A program made the translations under genes and the position numbers. The notes under the pieces were generated by a model, which was given only the letters and a program-made list of their open reading frames with translations, was not told the origin of the DNA and did not search any database. A stretch of DNA of 64,000 nucleotides from contig NZ_CP089925.1 of NCBI RefSeq assembly GCF_021284745.1, positions 2,603,001-2,667,000 on the forward strand, given 5' to 3'. Below, piece by piece: positions 54,369 to 63,118 of the stretch (positions within the stretch are counted from its first letter, which is position 1; each line of letters starts with the position of its first letter). This DNA comes from Lysobacter sp. KIS68-7. GTDB taxonomy: Bacteria; Pseudomonadota; Gammaproteobacteria; Xanthomonadales; Xanthomonadaceae.

Positions 54369-54659
54369 ATGCAATCGCTTCCCGAATACGGCTTCGTCCG
54401 CCTCTCCCAGATCATCGGCCGCTGCGAGGTCACGCAGGAGAAGGCCGATGCAAATCGCGCTTCCGGCAAGGGCCGCCAACGCGCATGCAGCGGCATCGCG
54501 CCCATCATCCCGCTCTCGGCGACAGCGTGGTGGCGCGGCGTGAAGAGCGGTCGCTTCCCGAAGCCGATCAAACAGGGGAAGTCGACGCTCTGGAACGTCG
54601 CGGAGATCCGAGACCTTGTCGAACGCCTCGCCTCCAACGACGCTGAGGCGCACCGCTAA
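54369..54659 (+). CDS. AlpA-like excisionase/regulator
   Basis: The protein has 96 residues from ATG at 54369. GFVRLSQIIG, then a longer charged insert (about 22-45, with RASGKGRQRA) and the helix-turn-helix part LSATAWWRGVKSGRFPKPIK make up a typical AlpA fold (phage P4 regulator that controls integrase and excision). The insert between first helix and HTH is longer than usual. Its stop overlaps the ATG of the primase gene (TAATG). Confidence 0.85.
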   Translation: MQSLPEYGFVRLSQIIGRCEVTQEKADANRASGKGRQRACSGIAPIIPLSATAWWRGVKSGRFPKPIKQGKSTLWNVAEIRDLVERLASNDAEAHR

Positions 54660-56896
54660 TGTCGGCCGAGAGTTCGAACCCCCTGCCGGATGCCCCGGCC
54701 GCAGCGAAGATGGCGCTTCTTGGGACGCCGATGGATGTGGCGCTCTACTACGCGAGCCTCGGATTCCGCGTACACCCGCTGCGTGTCACCGGCGACGAAA
54801 AGAACATGCGCGCGCCCCGACTGCCGGAGTGGCAGAAGCATGCAACGACTGATGTGCAACAGGTGGCTTCGTGGTGGACCGAAACGCCGGGCGCAGGTAT
54901 CGGCATTGCCACTGGTTGCGTGCACGGTCTCGTCGTCCTCGACGTCGACATGAAGAACGGGAAGGACGGAGAAGCTGCCCTCTTCGACCTGGTCGCGCAG
55001 CACGACCACCTGCCTAACACGCTGACGGTCTGCACGCCTTCCGGTGGCCGCCACCTGTACTTCGTCGGCGGAATGGGCTTGCCCAACAGTGCGAGCAGCG
55101 TCGGCGTCGGCTTGGACGTTCGCGGCGACAACGGCTACGTGATCGCCCCCTCGCCCGCCGTCATCGGTCGCGACTACGCCTGGTCGAATTACCATACGCT
55201 TGCGACGGCCCCCGAGTGGCTGATCGAAATCGCGCGCCGTCCGAAGTCGAAACGTGATCAAGCCCGCACCCCGAGCGAGGGCATCCTGCCCTTGGGCAGC
55301 CGCAACGACGCACTCTTTCGCGAGGGTTCGCGCCTTCGCCGCGTCGGCGCTGGCGTCCACGAAATTGAGATGCATCTCAAGTCGGTGCCCGTCGAGGGGG
55401 AGATGGATGACGGCGAGATCGAGCGGATCGCGTCGAACGCCGCCCGTTATGCGCCGGTCTCGTGGGCCGGAGCAAACGACCCGTGCACGGACCTCGCGAA
55501 TGCGTATCGTCTGACCAACCTCTACGGCGATCGCCTCTTGTACGTCGAGGGTATTGGTTGGCACGTGTGGAAGGAGGGGCGCGGACCCTGGCGGCACGAT
55601 GATCTCGGGGCACGCAACATCGCCCATGGGCTCGGCGCAGTCATCGCGAGCGAAGCCGCGGACATGGCGCATTGGGTGGCAAGCGCGTCGGACGATGTCA
55701 CGCGCGGCGCTCGCCAGCGACAGATGGACAACCTCTTCCGCTGGGCATCCCGAACTGAATCCGCGCAGGGCATCGAGAACGCCATGAAGATGGCGCAGGC
55801 GAAACTTGCGTGCAAAGCGGAGGAACTGGACGCCAATGCGATGCTGCTCGGCTTGCCGTCCGGAGTGCTGGAACTCGACACGATGGTGCATCGCGAACAT
55901 CGCCAAGCCGACCGGCTCACGCGCGTAACGGGCACCGATTACGATCCCGGGGCCCTCGCGCCGACCTGGCGTCAGTTCATCGCCGAGACCATGTGCGGCA
56001 ACGACGCGCTTGCGGACTACCTGCAACGACTCTTCGGCTACGCGCTGTCGGGTCGCCAAGGCGAGCACCTGCTGCCGATCCTGCACGGCAACGGTGCAAA
56101 CGGAAAGAGCACCCTCCTCGGGGCACTGCAACTGATGATGGGCGAATACGCGAGCACCGCCGCGCCCGGCCTGTTGATCGCGAAGAACGGCAACGAACAT
56201 CCGACCGGCCTGGCCGACCTGCAAGGCCGACGCTTGATCGTGGTGAGCGAAACGGGCGAAGGCGGTCGCCTGAACGAAGAGCAGGTCAAAGCATTGACCG
56301 GCGGCGACCGCATCGCAGCCCGCCGAATGCGCCAGGACTTCTATCACTTCGACCCGACGCACCTGTTCGTGATGCAGACCAACTACAAGCCCCACGTCGC
56401 AGGCACGGACAACGGCATCTGGCGCCGCCTCCGGCTGATTCCGTTCGACGCGCAGATCCCGCCGGAACGCCGCGATGCCGCTCTGCCGGAAAAGCTAAAG
56501 GCGGAACTGCCCGGCATCCTCGCGTGGGCGGTCGAGGGGTGGCGAAAGTATCGCGACGGCGGCTTCGAAACCCCGGAAGTCGTAACCGCCGCAACGAACG
56601 AGTACCGCAGTTCGTCCGACCAAATCGGCGCTTTCATCGACGAATGCTGCGAAACTGCCGACTGGCTGACCGCCACGTCGCACGACCTCTATCGCGCCTA
56701 CAGCGAGTGGTGCTCGGACGTCGGAGAGTACGCGCGCTCGAACCGCGAATTCGGCGTGCGTCTGGGCGAGCGGGGATTCAAGCAATCGAAGGGCACTGGC
56801 GGCGTGCGCCGTTGGCGCGGGCTATCCGTCGGTGCAGCGAATGGGGTGAACGGGACAAAGTCGGCAAGCTCCCGTTACTACCCTGCCCGGCTGTAG
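54659..56896 (+). CDS. Prim-pol/P4-family primase-helicase
   Basis: The protein has 745 residues. The N-terminal primase-polymerase domain (about 22-200) has D95-V-D97 (VVLDVDMKNG) and the later SGGRHLYF. A linker leads to a D5-N/P4-type helicase with Walker A G477-N-G-A-N-G-K483-S-T, Walker B-like RRLIVVSETGEG and the arginine block NGIWRRLRLIPF. It replicates the excised element and coincides in layout with P4-like satellite proteins. It overlaps the AlpA-like gene by one base. Confidence 0.93.
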   Translation: MSAESSNPLPDAPAAAKMALLGTPMDVALYYASLGFRVHPLRVTGDEKNMRAPRLPEWQKHATTDVQQVASWWTETPGAGIGIATGCVHGLVVLDVDMKNGKDGEAALFDLVAQHDHLPNTLTVCTPSGGRHLYFVGGMGLPNSASSVGVGLDVRGDNGYVIAPSPAVIGRDYAWSNYHTLATAPEWLIEIARRPKSKRDQARTPSEGILPLGSRNDALFREGSRLRRVGAGVHEIEMHLKSVPVEGEMDDGEIERIASNAARYAPVSWAGANDPCTDLANAYRLTNLYGDRLLYVEGIGWHVWKEGRGPWRHDDLGARNIAHGLGAVIASEAADMAHWVASASDDVTRGARQRQMDNLFRWASRTESAQGIENAMKMAQAKLACKAEELDANAMLLGLPSGVLELDTMVHREHRQADRLTRVTGTDYDPGALAPTWRQFIAETMCGNDALADYLQRLFGYALSGRQGEHLLPILHGNGANGKSTLLGALQLMMGEYASTAAPGLLIAKNGNEHPTGLADLQGRRLIVVSETGEGGRLNEEQVKALTGGDRIAARRMRQDFYHFDPTHLFVMQTNYKPHVAGTDNGIWRRLRLIPFDAQIPPERRDAALPEKLKAELPGILAWAVEGWRKYRDGGFETPEVVTAATNEYRSSSDQIGAFIDECCETADWLTATSHDLYRAYSEWCSDVGEYARSNREFGVRLGERGFKQSKGTGGVRRWRGLSVGAANGVNGTKSASSRYYPARL

Positions 56897-56950
56897 TCGG
56901 CGGTGTTGGCACGAACCGCCGCGCCGGCTACGGGCGGTGGGATGCACACG

Positions 56951-56990
56951 CCCCCGATGTCCGTATTAGATTGTCGGCGGACATCGGGGG
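56951..56990 (+). promoter_or_regulatory. 13-bp-arm palindrome over the start of the cargo gene
   Basis: CCCCCGATGTCCG (56951-56963), 14 bases, CGGACATCGGGGG (56978-56990). Arms are perfect. The loop holds TATTAGATTG, a -10-like word, and the right arm contains the GGGGGA ribosome site six bases before the ATG at 56997. It could be an operator, or an RNA hairpin that hides the ribosome site. Confidence 0.7.
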
Positions 56991-56996
56991 AACGAC

Positions 56997-58760
56997 ATGG
57001 ATCAAGACTGGTTCGAAATGCGGGCGGAGCGTCGGCGCCCCCACTCCGGCCAAACGTGGATTCCGTTACGTGCGTTGCTCAGCCGCGCGCAGGGCGACGT
57101 GGGCCAGCTTGGATACCTCGAAGACTTCAGCGGGGCACTGTCGATCGCCGTGCCCTCGAACTTTCGAGCCGCCGCAGAAGAGTTGGAATGGGGCGATTCG
57201 GGCCTCGCCAATTCGCACGGCGCGTACGCTTCCCCCGACGGCAGCTACAAGACCGTGGACACCTTTCAATTCGACGACGGCGTCGATGCAGGCGTCCACC
57301 TTGTGCTCGCCCAGCGCAACCCGATTGGCGACGACGTCTGGCATCTGAACCAAGACCTCGTGCTGGCGCTCGGGCTGATCGAAGATGGCGACGCTTGGGT
57401 GCAGCCGGACGAGAACTTTGCGGTGGTCGCCAAGCGGGTTCGACGCGCCGACGCAAGTGTCGCCGCGATACTCATTCGAACTGACTTCTTGTGCGATTAC
57501 CTGTGCGCTCGTGGTCTCGCATTGCGTCTATTGACGTATCGCGATCGTGTGTCGATCGAGGCCAGCGCCGGCCACATTACATGGCCGGGGGGGCAACAAA
57601 ACGACGCGCTCGCAGATGGGCGATTCACAGGCCGCGTGGACCGCATTCATCCTGGAGGCGACCGAGAGGGCGCCACTGTGGCTGTCTTCCATTCATGGCG
57701 CACCGACGTCGACGTTGAGGCCGATGTCCCAATTATGGGACCGGAGACAGATGACGGCACGGATCACACGCACCGGCGTTTTACGCGAGCAGGCCCCGTT
57801 CTACACCGGATTTCGGGTGAGGTGTGGCGTTGTGAGTGGATCGAGCCGGCGGCCCGGAGCCCGTGCGTGCGCGGCGATCACGTGCCTTCGTCGACCTCGT
57901 TTATTGTGAACGCGGCCGGAGACCGTCGAGGCGCCGACGAACTCAATGACGAAGACATCGGCCTATGGCTCTGGTTCGACGCTGCCATCGTGCGAGACCT
58001 GCTCGCTCTACGCGCGGGTCGACTGGAGTGGTACACGCATGACACGGGCGGCCTCGAAGGCGAGCCCGGTTACACGATCCATTTCGGCATCAACGAGGCT
58101 GGCCTCATCAACGTGTACGCGCGCGACGTCGCGCGTCTGTCCGAGTGGCATCGCAGGTTTTGGGCAGGTCGAAATCTTTACCCCGACGGCCGCCTCAGCG
58201 CGGAGCTGGCGATGTCGCATATCGAGGCGCGAGTCGCCGACACCACTGCTCCCGAGCAACGCATCGCGGATTTGCTGACCGGCATTGACGCCGCCGCTCG
58301 CGAGTCGTGGGGGTTCCCGATTTTTCGGCAGCACGGGATCGAAAATCAGCTGCTCGCCTCGCTCCATCGTTTCCGTGGGGTAGACCGGAGCTCGCTGCTC
58401 GAACTGGCCAAGGACGTTGCGCGCCTTACGGCCGATCGCATCGACGCTGAATCACTGCAACGATTCGCGCCTCCCACCGCCCAACTCAAGGGGACTGGCT
58501 CGCTCAAGTCGCTGGAACGCGCGCTCGCCGTTCACGAAGGTGCGGCACGCGCCCGATCCATGATGGGGCCGCTGGCCGGCATCTACGATCTTCGTGTGGG
58601 TGCGGCGCACTTGCCGGGTTCCGAAATCGAAGCGGCATTCGCTCTGGCAGGAATCGACCCCAACGCTTCAAGTTACAACCAATCGCTGCAGCTTTTGACC
58701 GCCCTGGCGCAGAGCTTGGAGTCCATTGAGGCCTCTATTCGAGCCAGTGGCCGAACGTAG
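56997..58760 (+). CDS. Cargo protein of unknown function with HEPN-like C-terminal motif
   Basis: The protein has 587 residues and its family is not recognised. The N-terminal two thirds are mixed alpha/beta with paired similar segments: residues 83-105 (YKTVDTFQFDDG, VDAGVHLVLAQRN) and about 280-330 (SFIVNAAGDRRGADELNDED). The region after 410 is helical. Near the end, IYDLR533-VGAAH538-LPGSE gives R-x4-H followed by helices (YNQSLQLLTALAQSLESIEAS), the layout of HEPN RNases. It is the only gene after the primase in the P4-like element, a place where such satellites often carry anti-phage genes. Its start is covered by a palindrome, as expected for a gene kept tightly silent. Role as defence or toxin is inference. 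Confidence 0.75.
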   Translation: MDQDWFEMRAERRRPHSGQTWIPLRALLSRAQGDVGQLGYLEDFSGALSIAVPSNFRAAAEELEWGDSGLANSHGAYASPDGSYKTVDTFQFDDGVDAGVHLVLAQRNPIGDDVWHLNQDLVLALGLIEDGDAWVQPDENFAVVAKRVRRADASVAAILIRTDFLCDYLCARGLALRLLTYRDRVSIEASAGHITWPGGQQNDALADGRFTGRVDRIHPGGDREGATVAVFHSWRTDVDVEADVPIMGPETDDGTDHTHRRFTRAGPVLHRISGEVWRCEWIEPAARSPCVRGDHVPSSTSFIVNAAGDRRGADELNDEDIGLWLWFDAAIVRDLLALRAGRLEWYTHDTGGLEGEPGYTIHFGINEAGLINVYARDVARLSEWHRRFWAGRNLYPDGRLSAELAMSHIEARVADTTAPEQRIADLLTGIDAAARESWGFPIFRQHGIENQLLASLHRFRGVDRSSLLELAKDVARLTADRIDAESLQRFAPPTAQLKGTGSLKSLERALAVHEGAARARSMMGPLAGIYDLRVGAAHLPGSEIEAAFALAGIDPNASSYNQSLQLLTALAQSLESIEASIRASGRT

Positions 58761-58781
58761 GTTAGCGACACGCCCCCCGAG

Positions 58782-58810
58782 TGACCGCTTTCGACCCAAA
58801 GCGGACATTC
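58782..58810 (+). repeat. Dispersed palindrome, copy 8
   Basis: TGACCGCTTTCGACCCAAAG followed by CGGACATTC, 21 bp after the cargo gene stop and the first copy on the right side of the element. Confidence 0.85.
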
Positions 58811-58856
58811 GACCGGAAGCAGGCGTGTGTTCTGCCTTGGAACAGCCGGTGGGCTG

Positions 58857-59915
58857 CTAAGGCCGACCCATAGTCCAACTGTCTACATCGACAATCGCAT
58901 CGACAAAATCCTGCGGCGCTTCTTGCGGCAAGTTGTGCCCGATGCCGCCCGTGATCAGGCGGTGTTCGTACTTGCCGGTGAATCGTTTGGCGTAGCTCTC
59001 GGGCTTCGGATGCGGCGCGCCATTCGCGTCGCCTTCGAGCGTGATCGTGGGAACGGTGATAGCCGGTCCCTCGGCCAACGTCTTTTCCGCGGCGTCGTAC
59101 TTCGCCTCGCCTTCGGCCAGGCCGAGCCGCCAGCGATAGTTGTGCACCACGACGGCGACGTGATCCGGGTTCTCGAAGGCCGCCGCGCTGCGATCGAACG
59201 TCGCGTCGTCGAACGCCCACTTCGGCGAGGCCAGCTTCCAGATCAGCTTCGCGAAATCGTGGGTGTACTTGGCGTAGCCGGCGCGGCCCCGGTCGGTCGC
59301 GAAGTAGAACTGGTACCACCACTGCAGCTCCGCTTCGGGCGGAAGAGGCGTTTGCGCCGCCTGCTGGCTGCCGATCAGATAGCCGCTGACGGACACAAGC
59401 CCCTTCACGCGCTCCGGATGCAGCGCCGCCACAATGCCGGCCGTACGCGCGCCCCAATCGAAGCCGCCGAAGATCGCCTGCCGGATGCCGAGCGCGTCCA
59501 TGAAGGCCACTGCATCCTCCGCCAACGCGGCAGGTTGCCCGTTGCGCGGCGTGGCCGGCGAGAGGAAGCGCGTGGCGCCGTACCCGCGCAGGTACGGAAC
59601 CAGCACCCGGTACCCTCGAGTGGCCAGCGGCGGCGCCACATCGACATAGCTATGGATGTCGTAAGGCCATCCATGCAGCAGCACGACCACAGGGCCGTCG
59701 GCAGGTCCTGCCTCGGCGTACGCGACCTCGAGCACGCCCGCCTTCACCTGCTTGAGCGGGGCCAACGACCCGGATGAGGTTGCCGCCGCCGGCGCCTTCG
59801 CCTGCGCGCGGGGAGCGGCCACGGCGGTTCCGAACACCGGCAATGCCATGCTCATCGCCACGCCAGCGAGCAGGCGGCGACGGTGCTCATCCACGCGCTT
59901 CGTTTGCGCTTTCAT
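58857..59915 (-). CDS. Exported alpha/beta hydrolase (epoxide hydrolase/dehalogenase-like)
   Basis: The protein has 352 residues. The ATG at 59915 follows GAGGAG. Its start has HRRRLLAGVAMSMALP, a twin-arginine-like lead, so Tat export is possible. The oxyanion block is HGWP (81-84). The nucleophile is D153 in GGFDWGA, an Asp as in epoxide hydrolases and haloalkane dehalogenases. The late His is in GIGHNLPQE. The cap region lies about 185-270. Substrate unknown. Confidence 0.85.
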   Translation of the reverse strand: MKAQTKRVDEHRRRLLAGVAMSMALPVFGTAVAAPRAQAKAPAAATSSGSLAPLKQVKAGVLEVAYAEAGPADGPVVVLLHGWPYDIHSYVDVAPPLATRGYRVLVPYLRGYGATRFLSPATPRNGQPAALAEDAVAFMDALGIRQAIFGGFDWGARTAGIVAALHPERVKGLVSVSGYLIGSQQAAQTPLPPEAELQWWYQFYFATDRGRAGYAKYTHDFAKLIWKLASPKWAFDDATFDRSAAAFENPDHVAVVVHNYRWRLGLAEGEAKYDAAEKTLAEGPAITVPTITLEGDANGAPHPKPESYAKRFTGKYEHRLITGGIGHNLPQEAPQDFVDAIVDVDSWTMGRP

Positions 59916-60019
59916 GTCGTGCTCCTCTTCGACGCGGTGTCATCGACGGCGCATTCAACGCCTGTCGTCGTCGAGACGCCGCGATAGGTGCCGAATGAGG
60001 GCCAGGAACACCGCCGCGG

Positions 60020-61099
60020 TCACCATGTACGCACCGGCAACCGCGTGCCGCCCGCGATCGACTGCTGGATCATGGGCGAGCGCAGCATGTCGTGCGGGAA
60101 GCCGAGCGAGATCGAACTGGCGTCTTCCAGGCGCGCCCATTGCGCGGCCGTCAGTTCGACGGACAGTGCTGCGAGGTTGTCCTCGAATTGTTCGATGCGC
60201 CGCGCGCCCACCAGGGTGCTGGCCACGCCCGGGTTGCGCAGCGTCCACGCCAGCGCCACTTGCGCGGCGGAGTAGCCGCATTCCGCTGCGATGGCGACGA
60301 CGACATCCGCAATGTCGAGCGTGCGCGCGTTGAGCGACCCGTAACCGGCCGCGATCGACCTCCGCGTGCCGACCACGCTCGCCGCATCGACGGGGGCCTC
60401 CAGGTCCTCGCGCCTGTACTTGCCGGCCAGCACGCCGTTCGCGAGCGGCGACCACGGCACGACACCGAGGCCCATCTCGCGCGCCATCGGGAACAGCTCG
60501 CGTTCGGGCGTCCGTTCGGCCAGGTTGTATTCGCTCTGCAACGCGATGAAGGGCGCGCTTCCGCGCAGGTCGGCGATGGCCTGCATGCGCGCGGCCTGCC
60601 ATGCCGGAATGTCGGAGACGCCGAGGTATAGCACCTTGCCTTGGCGCACGAGATCATCCATGCCGCGCAGGACCTCTTCGACCGGCGTGGTGTCGTCCCA
60701 CATGTGTAGGTACAGCAGGTCGATGTAGTCGGTGCGCAGGCGCTGCAGGCTTTGTTCGACCGATCGCAGCATGCTCTTGCGGTGGTTGCCGCCCGCATTC
60801 GGATCCGCCGGATCCATGGACATCGTGAATTTGGTGGAGATCACGAGGCGATCGCGCTTGCCCTCCGCGAACTGCCCGAGCAGGCGTTCGGACGAACCGT
60901 TGGTGTAGGCGTTCGCGGTGTCTATGAAATTCCCGCCGCGGTCGACGTATGCGTCGAAGATGCGGCGGGCCTCGTCGTCCGCGGCGCCCCATCCCCAATC
61001 GCCGCCGAACGTCATCGTGCCGAGGGCGAGTGGGGAGATGCGCAGGCCGGAACGGCCGAGCAGGCGATAGGAATCGAGTTGAAGACGTGGGTGGGCCAT
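60020..61099 (-). CDS. Aldo/keto reductase
   Basis: The protein has 359 residues. The family signs are LGTMTFGGDWG, the catalytic D-Y-K-H set with FIDTANAYTNGSSE (Tyr near 65), STKF, DLLYLHMWDD and the NADPH-binding C-terminal STLVGARR. It is divergent from a LysR gene 128 bp away, which suggests it is the regulator's target. The substrate is not inferable from sequence. Confidence 0.92.
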   Translation of the reverse strand: MAHPRLQLDSYRLLGRSGLRISPLALGTMTFGGDWGWGAADDEARRIFDAYVDRGGNFIDTANAYTNGSSERLLGQFAEGKRDRLVISTKFTMSMDPADPNAGGNHRKSMLRSVEQSLQRLRTDYIDLLYLHMWDDTTPVEEVLRGMDDLVRQGKVLYLGVSDIPAWQAARMQAIADLRGSAPFIALQSEYNLAERTPERELFPMAREMGLGVVPWSPLANGVLAGKYRREDLEAPVDAASVVGTRRSIAAGYGSLNARTLDIADVVVAIAAECGYSAAQVALAWTLRNPGVASTLVGARRIEQFEDNLAALSVELTAAQWARLEDASSISLGFPHDMLRSPMIQQSIAGGTRLPVRTW

Positions 61100-61169
61100 G
61101 GGTGGCGCCTCGGTGTTGGGGGAGTCGACACGCTATCGTCCCGCCCCGCCCTTGATTAGCCACGCCACG

Positions 61170-61186
61170 GGGGAATAATTGTCCCC
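61170..61186. promoter_or_regulatory. Palindrome between aldo/keto reductase and LysR genes
   Basis: GGGGAATAATTGTCCCC is an inverted repeat with an AT-rich centre, 41 bp before the LysR ATG and 71 bp before the reductase ATG. It fits a LysR T-N11-A type site in place and form. Confidence 0.55.
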
Positions 61187-61227
61187 GCCCCGGACCTAAT
61201 CCCCTGCCGGGCAACGGGAGTCCGGAC

Positions 61228-62193
61228 ATGGCTCGCGATCTGAATGACACGCTGATGTTCGTCCGCGTCGTCGAGCACGGGAGCTTCATCGCCGCGGCGC
61301 GTGCGCTCCAACTGCCTAAGACCAACGTCAGTCGCAAGGTGCAGGATCTCGAGGAACGCCTCGGTGCCCAACTCCTGCATCGCACGACGCGCAAACTGGG
61401 GCTGACCGAAGCCGGCAAGGTGTACTTCGAGCTCTGCCAGCGCATCGCCCAGGATCTCGATGAAGCCGAAAGCGCCGTCGGCCAGTTGCAAGGTGGACCG
61501 CGCGGATGGTTGCGCGTCACCGCTTCGTACGAAGTGGGGATCGAGTGGATCGCGCCGTTGCTGGACGACCTGCAGACGCGCCATCCCGACATGCGCATGG
61601 AGCTCGTCCTCGAAGCGTTCAACAGCGATCCGCTCGACCTGATCGACAAGGAGATCGACGTCGCGGTGCGCGCGGGCAAGTTACCCGACTCGACGCTCGC
61701 TGCGCGCAGGCTCGCCGTGTTGCACACGCACTTGTATGCGACGCACCACTACCTGGAACGCCATGGCGAGCCCGAGCATCCCGAAGACCTGCGGCACCAC
61801 CGCACGCTCGCGATGGCGAAACATTTTCGCAAGGGCGTCGGATATGCCTGGCCGCTTCATGCCGACAAAGATCACCGCGATGTCTCCATCGATCCTGCGT
61901 TTGTCGCGAACGACCCGGCCGGGCTGCGCGTGGCATTGCTCGCCGACCAGGGGATCATGATGGCCGGCGACATCATGGTCCGACGCTATGCCGATGCGGG
62001 GACGTTGCGTCGCGTCCTTCCTGCGTGGAGCGGGCCCGAGTTCGAGCTCAATGCCGTGTTCCCCCGCGGGCGCGTGCAGTCCCCCAAAGTCCGTGCTTTC
62101 GTGGATTTCTTGGTCGAACGCTTGGTTCTCGACGCTCGAGGGGAGGCATTCGATTCGACGATGCCCGTTCGGAAGCGCCGGACTAAGCGGTGA
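61228..62193 (+). CDS. LysR-family regulator
   Basis: The protein has 321 residues. The N-terminal HTH (MLFVRVVEHGSFIAAARALQ, then PKTNVSRKVQDLEERLGAQLLHRTTRK, at 9-60) is of the common aminoadipate-like group. An effector-binding domain follows (about 90-300). A ribosome site CGGGAG is seen. It is divergent from the aldo/keto reductase gene and probably controls it and itself from the palindrome at 61170. The C-terminus is basic (KRRTKR). Confidence 0.92.
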   Translation: MARDLNDTLMFVRVVEHGSFIAAARALQLPKTNVSRKVQDLEERLGAQLLHRTTRKLGLTEAGKVYFELCQRIAQDLDEAESAVGQLQGGPRGWLRVTASYEVGIEWIAPLLDDLQTRHPDMRMELVLEAFNSDPLDLIDKEIDVAVRAGKLPDSTLAARRLAVLHTHLYATHHYLERHGEPEHPEDLRHHRTLAMAKHFRKGVGYAWPLHADKDHRDVSIDPAFVANDPAGLRVALLADQGIMMAGDIMVRRYADAGTLRRVLPAWSGPEFELNAVFPRGRVQSPKVRAFVDFLVERLVLDARGEAFDSTMPVRKRRTKR

Positions 62194-62219
62194 TGCCCAT
62201 CGTGCTGGCATGCTTCCAG

Positions 62220-62248
62220 TGACCGCTTCCGACCCAAAGCGGACATTC
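62220..62248 (+). repeat. Dispersed palindrome, copy 9
   Basis: TGACCGCTTCCGACCCAAAG followed by CGGACATTC, 26 bp after the LysR stop. Confidence 0.85.
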
Positions 62249-62268
62249 CATCCCCGCTGAACCGAATG

Positions 62269-62535
62269 TCACACGCGCGTTATGCCCGGATGCTTCATGC
62301 GCTCAAGCTTCCACGCCTGGTACATGGGAACGCGCGACTGCTCCCACGGCGGATATCCCTTCATTTCCCGCCACAAGCTTTGCAGAATCGACTCCAGTTG
62401 TCCCCACGGCATTGTCGATAAAGCAGCAGCACTTTTTCCCATTGCCGTGGCGTAATCCCAGTCCTTGCTGGAGAAATCCGCACCATGGTTTGGATCAAAC
62501 CACGGGGGATCAACAATCTCGGTTTCGTCGCTCAT
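62269..62535 (-). CDS. Small hypothetical protein
   Basis: The protein has 88 residues, Trp-rich (six Trp), beginning MSDETEIVDPPWFDPNHGAD and including LESILQSLWREMKGYPPWEQSR. It is acidic at the start and basic at the end, with no membrane segment. Composition suggests a real protein, not a shadow frame. Family unknown. Confidence 0.6.
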   Translation of the reverse strand: MSDETEIVDPPWFDPNHGADFSSKDWDYATAMGKSAAALSTMPWGQLESILQSLWREMKGYPPWEQSRVPMYQAWKLERMKHPGITRV

Positions 62536-62699
62536 GTCTGCTCCGCAATAACTTGGGCCAGAGTGGTAGCCACGGTGGAGTGTCCGGCACCGGGAGGTCC
62601 CGCGGCGTGATCATCGGCGTCGATCGGCGATGTTTCGGCGCGGTTGCGCGCTATGCGCGGTGTGACAGCGAAACCTGACTCATTCATGCGCTCGTAGAT

Positions 62700-63050
62700 T
62701 TGATCATCGCCCGCTCATCGAGTGGGTACGAACATTGTGTCGTGAACGAGCTTGATACAGGTTTGGTCGATGTGCATTTCGTGGGCGGCCCACTCCATGG
62801 AAAGCATGCCCGCCTTGACAGCCCTCCCTTCAAGATGACGGTCGAGCCCTATCCTGGCCAGCGAATCGAATACTGCCGACGCATGGTGGAGACGGTTAGG
62901 GAAGGCACGACTCCAATCGCAACCTACGCGCCTACAGGGATAAGCGACACGGAGTTCACCACGCTGGTGGTGGATGCAGCCAAGCCGCAACCGTCATGTG
63001 CGTGGCAATACAGACGAGTTCGCAGACTTGCACTTCGTGGGAGTCAGTAG
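62700..63050 (+). CDS. Small hypothetical protein
   Basis: The protein has up to 116 residues. The listed start is TTG at 62700; a GTG near 62742 (VNELDTGL) is a shorter choice. The core VDVHFVGGPLHGKHARLDSP resembles the opening of a small beta-rich family with VxFxGGPxHG. The stretch GQRIEYCRRMVETVREG precedes the end. It is uncertain but composition looks real. Confidence 0.5.
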   Translation: MIIARSSSGYEHCVVNELDTGLVDVHFVGGPLHGKHARLDSPPFKMTVEPYPGQRIEYCRRMVETVREGTTPIATYAPTGISDTEFTTLVVDAAKPQPSCAWQYRRVRRLALRGSQ

Positions 63051-63079
63051 CGAGTAGAGCTCCAATTTAAGGACTTGGC

Positions 63080-63111
63080 TGACGTCCGCTTCTGGCCGAA
63101 AGCTGACATCC
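63080..63111 (-). repeat. Dispersed palindrome, copy 10 (divergent)
   Basis: GACGTCCGCTTCTGGCCGAA followed by AGCTGACATC, of the TGGCC subtype. Confidence 0.6.
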
Positions 63112-63118
63112 AATATGG

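Noticed and set aside
56997-58760. Toxin-antitoxin pair with the HEPN-like protein as toxin
   Set aside because: No adjacent small antitoxin-like gene (such as a MNT nucleotidyltransferase) is present, and the protein is much longer than HEPN toxins.
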